From UBA4655 sp964585575 (GTDB lineage: Bacteria > Planctomycetota > Planctomycetia > Pirellulales > UBA1268), in NCBI GenBank assembly GCA_964585575.1, contig CAZPEM010000037.1, positions 1 through 23,850 of the forward strand: 23,850 bases of DNA, written 5' to 3'. The number at the start of each line of letters is the position of its first letter. Position 1 is the first letter of the stretch. The notes beneath the pieces are model-generated. The model searched no databases and was not told the origin of the DNA. It was given only the letters and a program-made list of their open reading frames with translations. The position numbers and the translations under genes are program-made. This document shows, piece after piece, positions 7,610 through 15,508 of this stretch.

Positions 7610-8411
7610 GCCGGCCTCGCACCGATCCGGTCTTCTCGAGCACGACGAGGAATTCGCGGCTCGACAGCTCGGGCACGTCGCCGAAGATGCCGACGATCCG
7701 CGCGTCGAGCAGGTGGGCGTCGATGAGTCGGGTGAAGACCTCGGCGAAGCTCACGGGCGTCCAAGTGGTGCAGTGGACGTCGAGGCGTCGGCCCTCGTTC
7801 CAGGAAAACCTCGCGAAGTCCATCGCCTGCGAGTCGGTGTAGTGCCGGCGCGCCTCGGCGAAGTCCGGCATCGGCGCCGAGTAGTCCGTCTCGCCGGCGT
7901 CGTCGAACGACTGCGAGAGAAAGTCCATCACCTGCATCGGCGTCGGGACCGACGGGTTCTCGATCGCCCATGCCACGACCTGGGCGAACGTCGTGTCCTG
8001 ACGGTAGCGGTTGATCGACTGCTCGCGATGTGGCAGCAGGATCGCGAGCCGACCTCCCTCCTCGAGGCAGCCGAGGATCTCGCGGATCCATCCGAGCGGG
8101 TTCGGCATCTGCTCGAGGACGTGCGAGGCGACGGCGTAACCGAAGAGCCGGCCCGAGAGGCATTCCGCGAGCGAGCCGCCGTCGTGCCACTCGGCGTCGG
8201 CGTCCGATCGGATCTCGCGAGGAATCTCCCTGCCGGGCACGGCGACGTAGGTGACGTCGAACGTGTCGCGATCGGCCACCGGGAAAACCGCCGGGGCGAT
8301 CTCGAGGCCCCGCAGGTGGTTCGGGCAGTGCCGCATCACGAACCGCCTCCGGATATCGTCGGGAGCGGGGTTCACGGCCGGGGGCATGGGCTGGTGTTCG
8401 GTGGCGTTCAT
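7599..8411 (-). CDS. Class I SAM-dependent methyltransferase (polysaccharide-cluster type)
   Basis: A 270-residue predicted methyltransferase. LRGLEIAPAVFPVADRD occupies the motif I position, in the divergent GLEIGP form seen in polysaccharide-cluster enzymes. YAVASHVLEQMPNPLGWI covers motif II/post-II, with EQ where EH is common. CLEEGGRLAILLPHREQS is motif III, followed by an unusually large C-terminal helical part. The start at 8411 is the first ATG that removes a long Arg-rich, shadow-like extension (to 8708), though its ribosome site is weak. It lies 20 bp after the SDR stop and overlaps the sulfotransferase-like gene by 11 bp. O- or N-methylation of a sugar in the glycan is likely. The acceptor is unknown. 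Confidence 0.82.
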   Translation of the reverse strand: MNATEHQPMPPAVNPAPDDIRRRFVMRHCPNHLRGLEIAPAVFPVADRDTFDVTYVAVPGREIPREIRSDADAEWHDGGSLAECLSGRLFGYAVASHVLEQMPNPLGWIREILGCLEEGGRLAILLPHREQSINRYRQDTTFAQVVAWAIENPSVPTPMQVMDFLSQSFDDAGETDYSAPMPDFAEARRHYTDSQAMDFARFSWNEGRRLDVHCTTWTPVSFAEVFTRLIDAHLLDARIVGIFGDVPELSSREFLVVLEKTGSVRGRHAK

Positions 8412-8431
8412 GGTGGTGAACCGTCGGGTTG

Positions 8432-9457
8432 TCAGGCGGCACGTGATCGAGAGAAGCGGTCGCCGACGGGAGCGGCGACCTTGGACGGCCGCGGCCGACG
8501 AGCCTTCCGGCCCGCGGGCGCCTCCGCCAGCCACGCATCGACGAAACCGTTGTGCGAAAGCCAGCGGACGGTCGTGCGGATGCCTTCCTCGAGGCCGGTC
8601 GCCGCTCGGTAGCCGATCGCGGCGGACGCTTTCTCGATCGACATCACCCGCCGCGTGTATCCGACCGGCTTGTCGGCGAGGAACTCGGGCCGCAGGTTCG
8701 GGCCGCACTCGCGAGCGATCACCCCGGCGATTTCCGCGATCGGCGTCTCCCTGCCGGAGCCGAGGTTGTAGATCTCTCCGTCGAACCTGCCGTCGGAAAC
8801 CACGAGCGACGCGATGCCTTCGGCGACGTCGGTGACGTAGACGAAATCGCGGGTTGCGGAGCCGTTGCCCCAGACGTCGAACGACGGCCCGCCCGATGCC
8901 CGGGCGACGAGCGCCTTCCGCAGGAGGGCCGCCACGACGTGGCCGCGGTCCTGCTCGAACCGGTCACCGGGGCCGTAGAGGTTCGAGGGGATCACGGTCA
9001 CCGTGTCGACCCCGTGCATGCCACACCAGTCCTTCGCGGCGAGCGAGGTCGCCATCTTGGCGTAGCCGTAGGTGCCCGTGTCGCCCGACGGCACGCCGTC
9101 GTCGAGGAACTCCTCACGCAATGGCAGCGGCACGTCGCCAGAGTAGGAGCAGGGGGAGCCGGCGAGGATGAGCCGCTTCACGCGGTGCTCGCAGGCCGCC
9201 CTGATGACGTTGAGACCGAGTCGGAAATTGTCGTGAAACGCCCTGCCCGGGCAGGACTTCAGGTAGCCGACGCCGCCGACGTCGGCCGCCAGATGGACGA
9301 TCGCGTCGGCTCCGGCCAGCAGGTGGGAAGCGACCGCAGGATCACGGAGGTCGCCCTCGGGCCGGCCCAGTTCGCGGACGGCGATGCCGCGCGACCGGAG
9401 TGACTCGACGACATGCCGCCCCAGGAAGCCGCGGGCGCCGGTGACGTAAACCTTCAT
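8432..9457 (-). CDS. GDP-L-fucose synthase-like NAD(P)-dependent epimerase/reductase
   Basis: A 341-residue extended SDR. GARGFLGRHV (8-16 region) binds the cofactor. The catalytic residues of GDP-fucose synthase appear to be conserved: S101-P-C103 in AGSPCSYSG, Y130/K134 in TYGYAK, and H174 in DRGHVVAALLRK. HLAADVGGVGYL and NLYGPGDRFEQ also match that family. The enzyme would epimerise C3/C5 and reduce a 4-keto-6-deoxy GDP-sugar. No GDP-mannose 4,6-dehydratase is visible here, so the precursor must come from elsewhere or the substrate differs. The ATG at 9457 has AGGAGAGG upstream and a 4-bp ATGA overlap with the GT4 gene. The family is well supported; exact substrate less so. Confidence 0.83.
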   Translation of the reverse strand: MKVYVTGARGFLGRHVVESLRSRGIAVRELGRPEGDLRDPAVASHLLAGADAIVHLAADVGGVGYLKSCPGRAFHDNFRLGLNVIRAACEHRVKRLILAGSPCSYSGDVPLPLREEFLDDGVPSGDTGTYGYAKMATSLAAKDWCGMHGVDTVTVIPSNLYGPGDRFEQDRGHVVAALLRKALVARASGGPSFDVWGNGSATRDFVYVTDVAEGIASLVVSDGRFDGEIYNLGSGRETPIAEIAGVIARECGPNLRPEFLADKPVGYTRRVMSIEKASAAIGYRAATGLEEGIRTTVRWLSHNGFVDAWLAEAPAGRKARRPRPSKVAAPVGDRFSRSRAA

Positions 9458-10815
9458 GAGGACCTCTCCTGGCGGAGCACCGAGGAATAAATGCGTGCGT
9501 AGGCCGCGCGGGTGTTGGCGAGTGAGAAGCGTTCGCGGGCGATGGCTCTGTGCGGTCGCGATTCGGGGAAGCACTCGTCCTCCCGGCGGACGCATTGGAG
9601 GATCGTGTCGGCGAGATTCTTGGCGTCGCCGACGTCGACCGCGATGCTCGAGAAGGCCGTGTCGCGGTCCATGCGGTAGACGAACATCGATCGGGCCCGC
9701 GACGTGATCACCGGCCGGTCGTGGGAGAGGGCATCGGCGAGGACGGCCGAGCCCGATTGCCCCACCTCGTCGTAGGGCAGCACGAACACGTCGGCCTGGT
9801 GCATCGTGGCCGCCTGCTCAGCGGAGTCGCCGAGGAATCCCGTGAAGATCACCCGCGACTGCAGCCCGCAGGCGTCGGCCCGCTGGATGAGGTCCATCCA
9901 GTAGTCGTTGCCCGTGCGATCCTTGGGGTGGATGCCGCCGGCGACGACGAGCTTCACCGACTCCGGCAGGAGCTTGAGCGCCTCGAGCACGTGGCCGTGT
10001 CCCTTGTAGCGGCTCACGAACCCCGGCACCATGACCCAGGTCTCCCGGGATCCCTTGCAAAATCGCGGCGCGACTCCGTCGCACGCGACCGGCTCGATCG
10101 GGATCGGCACGACGTGGAGCCGCTTCTTGAGCTTCGGGAACGTGGCGACGACGTGCTTGTAGGTGTCTTTGCTGTGCAGCACGATCGCGTCGGCCCGGTG
10201 GAGAGCGGACGTGATATGCCGGTTGCGAAGCCGGTGGAGCGCCGATTCGAGGAGCTTTGAAGAGAGCCTGTTTCGCTCTCGCTTCCCCATCCCTGCCAGC
10301 CACGTGTGCAGGCTCACGACGACAGGCTTCCTCAGTCGCCGCATGAACCATGCGAAGCGGCGGTTCGAGCCGGCGATCCGACGGCCGAAGAAGCAGAATT
10401 CGTGCTGCAGGTGCACGACCTCCGCGTCGCAGGCGTTCACCCGGTGGAGAAGGTCGAGGAAGTAGTTCTGCTCCTCCCGATGGCGGATCCGCTGGTCGCT
10501 CTCGATGAAGTTTCTGAGGTCGAAGGGACGCACCGATGCGAAGTCCTCGAGCCCGGCGACGAGCCGCTTCGCATACTCGGCGTTGCCGCACTCCTGGTCC
10601 CAGGGGGTGAGCATCGCGATGTTCATCCGCCTGCGGCGGTCGGGGAGGCCGAGCGACGGTATCGCCGCGGCCCGGTCATCGATGCGAATCCTCGCCGAGA
10701 CGACCGTCCCGTGGGGAACGCCGCGGAGCCGGCACTGCGGCTCGACGGCGGGGCCGTGCCCATCGACTGCGCGCGAAAAAGATGCCCTGGGGTCGGCCTC
10801 GTTCGAAACGGCCAT
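9454..10815 (-). CDS. GT4-family glycosyltransferase
   Basis: A 453-residue GT-B fold transferase. The N-terminal domain begins at MNIAMLTPWDQECGNAEYA (residue 64) and includes EVVHLQHEFCFFG. The C-terminal domain holds VPGFVSRYKGHGHVLEALKL and the donor-binding FVLPYDEVGQSGSAVLADAL, typical of GT4 enzymes. The 63 residues before MNIAML are unlike the family. I nevertheless chose ATG at 10815 because a strong AGGAGGG lies 5 nt upstream and the extension has coding-like high GC3; ATG at 10626 would give a more standard 390 residues but has poor ribosome-site spacing. This is the first gene of the polysaccharide operon, 108 bp after the cyclophilin stop. It probably adds a sugar during glycan assembly. 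Confidence 0.85.
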   Translation of the reverse strand: MAVSNEADPRASFSRAVDGHGPAVEPQCRLRGVPHGTVVSARIRIDDRAAAIPSLGLPDRRRRMNIAMLTPWDQECGNAEYAKRLVAGLEDFASVRPFDLRNFIESDQRIRHREEQNYFLDLLHRVNACDAEVVHLQHEFCFFGRRIAGSNRRFAWFMRRLRKPVVVSLHTWLAGMGKRERNRLSSKLLESALHRLRNRHITSALHRADAIVLHSKDTYKHVVATFPKLKKRLHVVPIPIEPVACDGVAPRFCKGSRETWVMVPGFVSRYKGHGHVLEALKLLPESVKLVVAGGIHPKDRTGNDYWMDLIQRADACGLQSRVIFTGFLGDSAEQAATMHQADVFVLPYDEVGQSGSAVLADALSHDRPVITSRARSMFVYRMDRDTAFSSIAVDVGDAKNLADTILQCVRREDECFPESRPHRAIARERFSLANTRAAYARIYSSVLRQERSS

Positions 10816-10820
10816 CGCTG

Positions 10821-10827
10821 CCCTCCT
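10821..10827 (-). promoter_or_regulatory. Strong Shine-Dalgarno deciding the GT4 start
   Basis: On the minus strand AGGAGGG is followed by CAGCG and ATG (10815). It is one of the strongest ribosome sites in the window and favours the long form of the GT4 protein, or alternatively a leader peptide read in the same frame. Confidence 0.6.
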
Positions 10828-10857
10828 GATCCGAAATCCGGGGGGGAAGGTAGCGGA

Positions 10858-10898
10858 CGGTCGCCGACCGGGAAAGATCAAATCCCCCTGGGAAAGAT
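10858..10898 (-). promoter_or_regulatory. Probable regulatory region of the polysaccharide operon
   Basis: The 108-bp gap before the GT4 gene contains two features. CGGTCGCCGACCG (10858-10870) is a perfect 6-bp inverted repeat around one base. GGGAAAGAT occurs twice on the plus strand (10870-10878 and 10890-10898), exactly 20 bp apart, about two helical turns. Same-face direct repeats beside a palindrome look like regulator sites. No clear -35/-10 pair is visible, so the promoter itself is not placed. Confidence 0.35.
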
Positions 10899-10923
10899 GG
10901 GCATAATGGCCGCTGTCGGCAGG

Positions 10924-11870
10924 TCAGGTCCGTACGGCCGCGACATTGGTCCAGGTGACCGTCTTGGGCCAGCCGCCGAAGGCGAGCGTCGTGAAGGAAG
11001 TGCCCGTGCTCCTCGCCACCCGCCAGCCGCCGGCGGAAGCATTACGGCCGGCAATGTCGGACCTGCCGTCGCCGTCGAAGTCGCCGACGACGATCGTGGC
11101 CCAGGGAATGTCGGCGTTCCAGAACCCGAACCGGGTCGTCACGAAAGACGTTCCCGTGCTTCGCGACACGTTCCAGTGTCCCGTCGCGGCGTTGCGTCCG
11201 GCAATGTCGGTTTTGCCGTCGCCGGTGAAGTCGCCGGCGACGACGTCGATCCATGTAATCGTCGCGTTCCACGGGCCAAATTGCATGTTCACGAACGCGG
11301 TGCCCGTGCTCCGCGAAACCCGCCACGCGCCGGTCGAGGACCGACCCGCGATGTCGGTCGTGCCGTCGCCGTCGAAGTCGCCGGTGAGGATCGAGTTCCA
11401 CTGGATCGACGTCTGCCACGATCCGAACCGGGACGAGGCGAACGCACTGCCGTCGCTCAGGCCCACCTGCCAGGAGCCGTCGGCGGGGTTGCGTCCGACG
11501 ACGTCGGCTCTCCCGTCGCCGTTGAAGTCGCCGGTCATGACCGACGTCCACGCCGTCGCCGTAGACCACGTGCCAAACGAGGTATTCGCGAAGGCCGCCC
11601 CCGTGCTGCGGGCGACCTGCCAAGAGCCGTCGGAGGGATTGCGGCCGACGATGTCGGTCCGGCCGTCGCCCGTGAAATCGGCCGCCATGACCGACTGCCA
11701 CTCCACTCCGGGCGACCACGAGCCCCAGGAAACGGGCGTCGCCGTGCCGGTCGACGGCGCGAGGCCGACCCACCACTCGCCCGCGGCATTCCTCGTGGCG
11801 AAATCATCGCGGCCGTCGTCGTTGAAGTCGCCCGTGAGGAAGTTCGACCAGGCCCCGGCGGGGAGCGTCG
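10924..11870 (-). repeat. Coding tandem repeats, about 150 bp each
   Basis: Six repeats within the cyclophilin gene recur every roughly 147-153 bp; the segment coding the DxxGDGxxD loop is near 11050, 11200, 11349, 11499, 11649 and 11802. Copies are similar in protein and partly in DNA (for example GGCAATGTCGG in two neighbours), which suggests expansion by duplication. Confidence 0.8.
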
Positions 11871-12906
11871 CCAAAAGCGAGCTGTCGAACTGCGAACCGG
11901 TGCTCTTGCCGATCCGGACGGTGTTGTCGCTGCCGAGGCCGATGAGGCCAGTCGGGATGGGACGGGAGACGGTGAAGGAGTCCTCTGCGAAATCGTTGCT
12001 TGAGTTGAAGACGGAGGAGGCACGGACGGTGATGACCGCCGTGCCGAAGCCGCCTTGAGGCAGGCCCAGCTGCAGCTTGCCGTCGGCGCCGATCGTGGCG
12101 GCCGCCACCGAGGCATTGCTCGACGAAACCGTGTAGACGAGTTCGCCCACGCGGTCGATCGACGGGAAGAAGATGAAGTTGTTGACAGAGAAGCTTTGGT
12201 TCGAGGGAAGCGGCGGATTGGGCAGACCGAGGAGGGGCGTGTCGGTGACGGCGCCATTCTGGAAAAAGGTCGTGATGTTGTAGCGAGGCAGCGAGGCGAT
12301 CCCGTCGAAAAGATCCATGCCCGAGCCCAAGACCCGGCCGAACACGGTGAACCCGCCGTTCTGGTTGTCGAGGTTCGCGGAGTTGTTCTCGAGGTTCACG
12401 AACCACTCGCTCGTGGCGCTGTTGGGATCTCCGCCGAGCTTCGCCATCGCGATCGTGCCGCGGGTGTTCGAGATGCCGGGCTCGTTGACGATCGTGGGCA
12501 GCCTTTCGATGGACGGCAGGCCGTCTGCGAGCCGGTAGCCGCCCCCCTGGATCACGAAGCCGGGCACCGACCGGTGGATGAACGTGTTGTCGTAACGGCC
12601 CTCGTCGGCGTAGCGAAGGAAGTTCGTCACGGTTTCGGGCGTCGTGAGGGTGCGGCCGGGACCCTCGCGATCGAAGAGCTCGAAGAAGGCCTGGTCGAAG
12701 GGGACGCCGAGATTCGTCTGGAGACGCACGACCGAGCCGGTCACGGCCGTGTCGTCGAAATGGCTCACCAGATCGATCGTGCGGCTGGCGGCGGTGGCCG
12801 GGAGGGTGATGTCCGGCAGCGGCGCAAGCACCGCCACCGCCATCGCATGCCGCGGCTCGAGAGCCTCGTACGAGAGCCTCCGCGGAGTCCTTTTCTTCCT
12901 GGCCAT
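10924..12906 (-). CDS. Exported cyclophilin-type peptidyl-prolyl isomerase with VCBS/FG-GAP-like repeats
   Basis: A 660-residue protein. Residues 1-25 (MARKKRTPRR, then LSYEALEPRHAM) match the planctomycete extracellular N-terminal motif (Planc_extracel type). A cyclophilin domain follows at about 70-205: FIHRSVPGFVIQGGG supplies the catalytic Arg/Phe/Gln region, then NSATSEWFVNL and GFTVFGRVLGSGMDLFD. An Ig/cadherin-like beta segment lies at about 250-310. From about 315 to the end there are six repeats of about 50 residues, each opening with a DxxGDGxxD calcium-type loop such as GDFDGDGRSDIAGRN. The ATG at 12906 has AGGAA about 8 nt upstream. Isomerase activity outside the cytoplasm, anchored or scaffolded by the repeats, is inference. 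It is 55 bp downstream of the feo-associated gene, so co-transcription is possible but not implied by function. Confidence 0.9.
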   Translation of the reverse strand: MARKKRTPRRLSYEALEPRHAMAVAVLAPLPDITLPATAASRTIDLVSHFDDTAVTGSVVRLQTNLGVPFDQAFFELFDREGPGRTLTTPETVTNFLRYADEGRYDNTFIHRSVPGFVIQGGGYRLADGLPSIERLPTIVNEPGISNTRGTIAMAKLGGDPNSATSEWFVNLENNSANLDNQNGGFTVFGRVLGSGMDLFDGIASLPRYNITTFFQNGAVTDTPLLGLPNPPLPSNQSFSVNNFIFFPSIDRVGELVYTVSSSNASVAAATIGADGKLQLGLPQGGFGTAVITVRASSVFNSSNDFAEDSFTVSRPIPTGLIGLGSDNTVRIGKSTGSQFDSSLLATLPAGAWSNFLTGDFNDDGRDDFATRNAAGEWWVGLAPSTGTATPVSWGSWSPGVEWQSVMAADFTGDGRTDIVGRNPSDGSWQVARSTGAAFANTSFGTWSTATAWTSVMTGDFNGDGRADVVGRNPADGSWQVGLSDGSAFASSRFGSWQTSIQWNSILTGDFDGDGTTDIAGRSSTGAWRVSRSTGTAFVNMQFGPWNATITWIDVVAGDFTGDGKTDIAGRNAATGHWNVSRSTGTSFVTTRFGFWNADIPWATIVVGDFDGDGRSDIAGRNASAGGWRVARSTGTSFTTLAFGGWPKTVTWTNVAAVRT

Positions 12907-12961
12907 GGAACCGTTCCTGATCGACCGAGCCCTGGAGAACAAGTTTACGTGGTTCGGGGCG

Positions 12962-13165
12962 TCAGGGATCGCTCCGGGTCTTTCGGCCTGCTTTTTCGGC
13001 GTGTTTGAGCCGGTCGATCGGCACGAAGGCGTCCGCCCCTTTGGGGGGTGTCGGGGCGGAACTGCCGCAGCCGCCCCGGCCGAGCCGGCGCAGGAAGCCC
13101 CGCGCGAGCCAGGCCGCTGCGGCCGCGGCGACGGCGATCGCGACGACATCCTGGAGAGCCGGCAT
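12962..13165 (-). CDS. Small FeoB-associated-type single-pass membrane protein
   Basis: A 67-residue protein with an N-terminal hydrophobic helix (about 7-21), a basic stretch (RGFLRRLGRGG) and then GGCGSSAPTPPKG. This resembles the FeoB-associated cysteine-rich membrane proteins encoded after feoB, which have a short TM helix followed by a GCG-type cysteine cluster, but only one Cys remains. It starts 13 bp after the feoB stop with GGAG about 10 nt upstream, so it is very likely co-transcribed with feoAB. The basic tail should be cytoplasmic. A helper role in Fe(II) transport is inference from position and layout. Confidence 0.65.
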   Translation of the reverse strand: MPALQDVVAIAVAAAAAAWLARGFLRRLGRGGCGSSAPTPPKGADAFVPIDRLKHAEKAGRKTRSDP

Positions 13166-13178
13166 GGCGGGCCACTCC

Positions 13179-15227
13179 CTAGAGACCGAGCATCGTGCCG
13201 GCTTGGTAGACGATGCAGGCCGCCAGCCAGGCGAGCGTGGTCATGGAAACGAAGCTCACGACCGACCAGAGCCAGCTTCCCGTCTCCCGACCGATCACGA
13301 CGAGGGTGCTTGCGCACTGCGCGCACAGTGCGAAGAAGACCATGATCGACAGGGCCACTGGCAGCGTGAAGACCTTCCTGTCGGTGCCGTCCCAGGTCGC
13401 GGCGCGAAGCCTCCGAACGAGCATGCTCGCCCCTTCCTCCTCACCCGGATCGACGTCGCCGAGGTTGTAGATCACGCCGAGCGTGCCGAGCACGACCTCC
13501 CGCGCCGGAAAGCTCGCGATCGCCGCGCACCCGATCCGCCAGTCCCACCCGAGCGGCCTCACGACCGGCTCGATCGCCCGGCCCGCCATGCCGAGGAAGC
13601 TCTGACGCAGGGCGTTGCCGCGGTCCACGGCCTCCGGGTCGCCTCGCTCGACCGGCTTCCCAAGCTCGTCGGCGGCCGCGTCGGCCACCGCGTCGGCGAT
13701 GATGGCGGCGGCTTCATCGACCACGCGGGGCTTCGGATAGCTGCCGAGCGCCCAGACCACGATGCTCACCGCGAGGATCGTGGTGCCGGCGTTCGAGAGG
13801 AACGACCAGCACGCCTCCCGAACCCGTTCGAGCACGACGGCCGGCTGCGGCATCCGCCAGGGGGGCAGCTCCATGACGAACGGCTGCGATCGGCCCCGCA
13901 GCAGCGTCCGCGAGAGCACGAAGGCCACGGCCGCGGCCGTCACGACGCCGACGGCATACATCGCCGCGAGCACGACCGCCGGCAGCCGCAGCCACGGCAC
14001 GCCCACGGCCACGTTCGGCACGAACGCGCCGCAGAAAAGAAGATACACCGGCAGCCTTGCCGAGCAGCTCATCAGCGGCGCCACGAGGATCGTCAGCAGC
14101 CGCTCCCGGCGGTTCTCGATCGTGCGGGTCGCCATGATTCCCGGAATCGCGCAGGCGAAGCAGGAGAGCAGCGGGATGAACGACTTGCCCCCGAGCCCGA
14201 CGCCGGCGAGCAGCCTGTCCATGAGGTAGGCCGCCCGCGCGAGGTAGCCGCAGTCTTCGAGCAGGGCCACGAAGAGAAAGAGGATCGCGATCTGCGGCAG
14301 GAAGACCACCACGCCGCCGACCCCCGCGATGACGCCATCGACGAGGAGCGAGCGGATCGCCCCCTCGGGCAGCGACGACTCGACGAGCCCGCCGACCGCA
14401 TCGACGCCCGCGGAGATGAGATCCATCAGCGGCGTGGCGAGCACGAAGATCGACGTGAAGATCGCGAGCATCGTGGCGACGAAGAGAATCGTGCCACCGA
14501 TGCGGTGGGTGACGAGCCGATCGAGCCGGCCGCGGGGCGTTCCCACGGGATGCTTCGGTCGCGACACCGTGTCCGCCAGCAGCCGCTCGATCCAGGCGTA
14601 GCGGGCCGTCGCCTCGCGGACCACGGGCGAGTGATGCGGCGCAACTCCGGCGGCGTGGCCGTCGAGCTGGGCCGGCGACGGCGGCGCCAGGTCGCGGCAG
14701 CGAATGATCTGGTCCTTGAGGTCCGCGATCCCCTCGCCCCGCGGGCTCGCGACCCGCACGACCGGGCAGCCGAGACGCCGGGAGAGCTTCTCGGAGTCGA
14801 TCTCGACACCCTGCTTTTTCGCGATGTCGGAGAGCGTGAGGGCGACGATGACGGGGATGCCCCGCTCCATCGCCTGGCTTGTGAGAAAGAGGTTTCGCTC
14901 GAGGTTGGTGGCATCGACGACGGCGACGATGCAGTCGGGCCGTTTCGCGCCGGGCTGGCTTCCGGCGATCACGTCGACGGCGACCCGCTCGTCGGGGCTC
15001 TTGGGATCGAGGCTGTAGGTGCCCGGCAGGTCGATCAGCTCGACGCCGATCCCGGCGTGCGTGAACCGGCCGAGCTTCCGCTCGACCGTGACGCCCGGAT
15101 AGTTGCCGACCCGCGCGGGGATGCCGGCGAGCGCCGTGAAGAGCGTGCTCTTGCCAGTGTTGGGATTGCCGAGAAGGACGGCCGTGATCGGTTCGTGCGG
15201 GTGGCTCGGGCTGCCGGTATCGTGCAT
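13179..15227 (-). CDS. feoB: Ferrous iron transport protein B (FeoB)
   Basis: A 682-residue FeoB with an N-terminal G domain and a polytopic membrane channel. G1 is GNPNTGKST (20-28), G2 Thr47 in NYPGVTVER, G3 DLPG (66-69) and G5 ASPRGEG (160-166). The G4 position reads ALTLSDIA (129-136), where FeoB normally has the guanine-specific NxxD, so Asn is replaced by Thr131. The membrane part has the conserved cysteine regions SCFACAIPGIMATRT, LMSCSARLPVY and CAQCASTLVVI, and a second Gate-like repeat. It imports Fe(II) across the inner membrane. The start at 15227 has AGGA upstream and lies 21 bp after feoA. The large plus-strand open frame opposite it is an artefact of GC content. Confidence 0.97.
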   Translation of the reverse strand: MHDTGSPSHPHEPITAVLLGNPNTGKSTLFTALAGIPARVGNYPGVTVERKLGRFTHAGIGVELIDLPGTYSLDPKSPDERVAVDVIAGSQPGAKRPDCIVAVVDATNLERNLFLTSQAMERGIPVIVALTLSDIAKKQGVEIDSEKLSRRLGCPVVRVASPRGEGIADLKDQIIRCRDLAPPSPAQLDGHAAGVAPHHSPVVREATARYAWIERLLADTVSRPKHPVGTPRGRLDRLVTHRIGGTILFVATMLAIFTSIFVLATPLMDLISAGVDAVGGLVESSLPEGAIRSLLVDGVIAGVGGVVVFLPQIAILFLFVALLEDCGYLARAAYLMDRLLAGVGLGGKSFIPLLSCFACAIPGIMATRTIENRRERLLTILVAPLMSCSARLPVYLLFCGAFVPNVAVGVPWLRLPAVVLAAMYAVGVVTAAAVAFVLSRTLLRGRSQPFVMELPPWRMPQPAVVLERVREACWSFLSNAGTTILAVSIVVWALGSYPKPRVVDEAAAIIADAVADAAADELGKPVERGDPEAVDRGNALRQSFLGMAGRAIEPVVRPLGWDWRIGCAAIASFPAREVVLGTLGVIYNLGDVDPGEEEGASMLVRRLRAATWDGTDRKVFTLPVALSIMVFFALCAQCASTLVVIGRETGSWLWSVVSFVSMTTLAWLAACIVYQAGTMLGL

Positions 15228-15248
15228 GGATCCTGCCGTGTTCAGCGT

Positions 15249-15476
15249 TCAGGAGAGCGAGACTTCTACGACCGCGGCCTCGCTTCGCCGCACCGACAAA
15301 CGGTAGCCACGCAGCTCGATCTCGAGCGGATCGCCGAGCGGCGCCGTGCCGACGACCCGCAGCCTCACCCCCGGCGTGACTCCCAGTTCGAGCAGCCTGT
15401 GCGCGGCGGGATCGTTCGCCGTGACGTCGATCACGGTCGCGATTTTCCCGGTGGAAAGGTCGGCGAGGGTGGGCAT
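15249..15476 (-). CDS. feoA: Ferrous iron transport protein A (FeoA)
   Basis: A 75-residue protein with the small SH3-like FeoA fold. The signature is HRLLELGVTPGVRLRVVG (about 26-43), followed by PLGDPLEIELRGYRLSVRRSEA (41-67 region), as in FeoA/IdeR C-terminal domains. It is a cytoplasmic partner needed for FeoB function. It is the first gene of the feo set, 21 bp before feoB and divergent from bioD. The ATG at 15476 lacks a good ribosome site, but no other start suits the family length. Confidence 0.95.
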   Translation of the reverse strand: MPTLADLSTGKIATVIDVTANDPAAHRLLELGVTPGVRLRVVGTAPLGDPLEIELRGYRLSVRRSEAAVVEVSLS

Positions 15477-15508
15477 GGCAGCGGTCGGTGGGGAACCGAA
15501 TCGACGCT

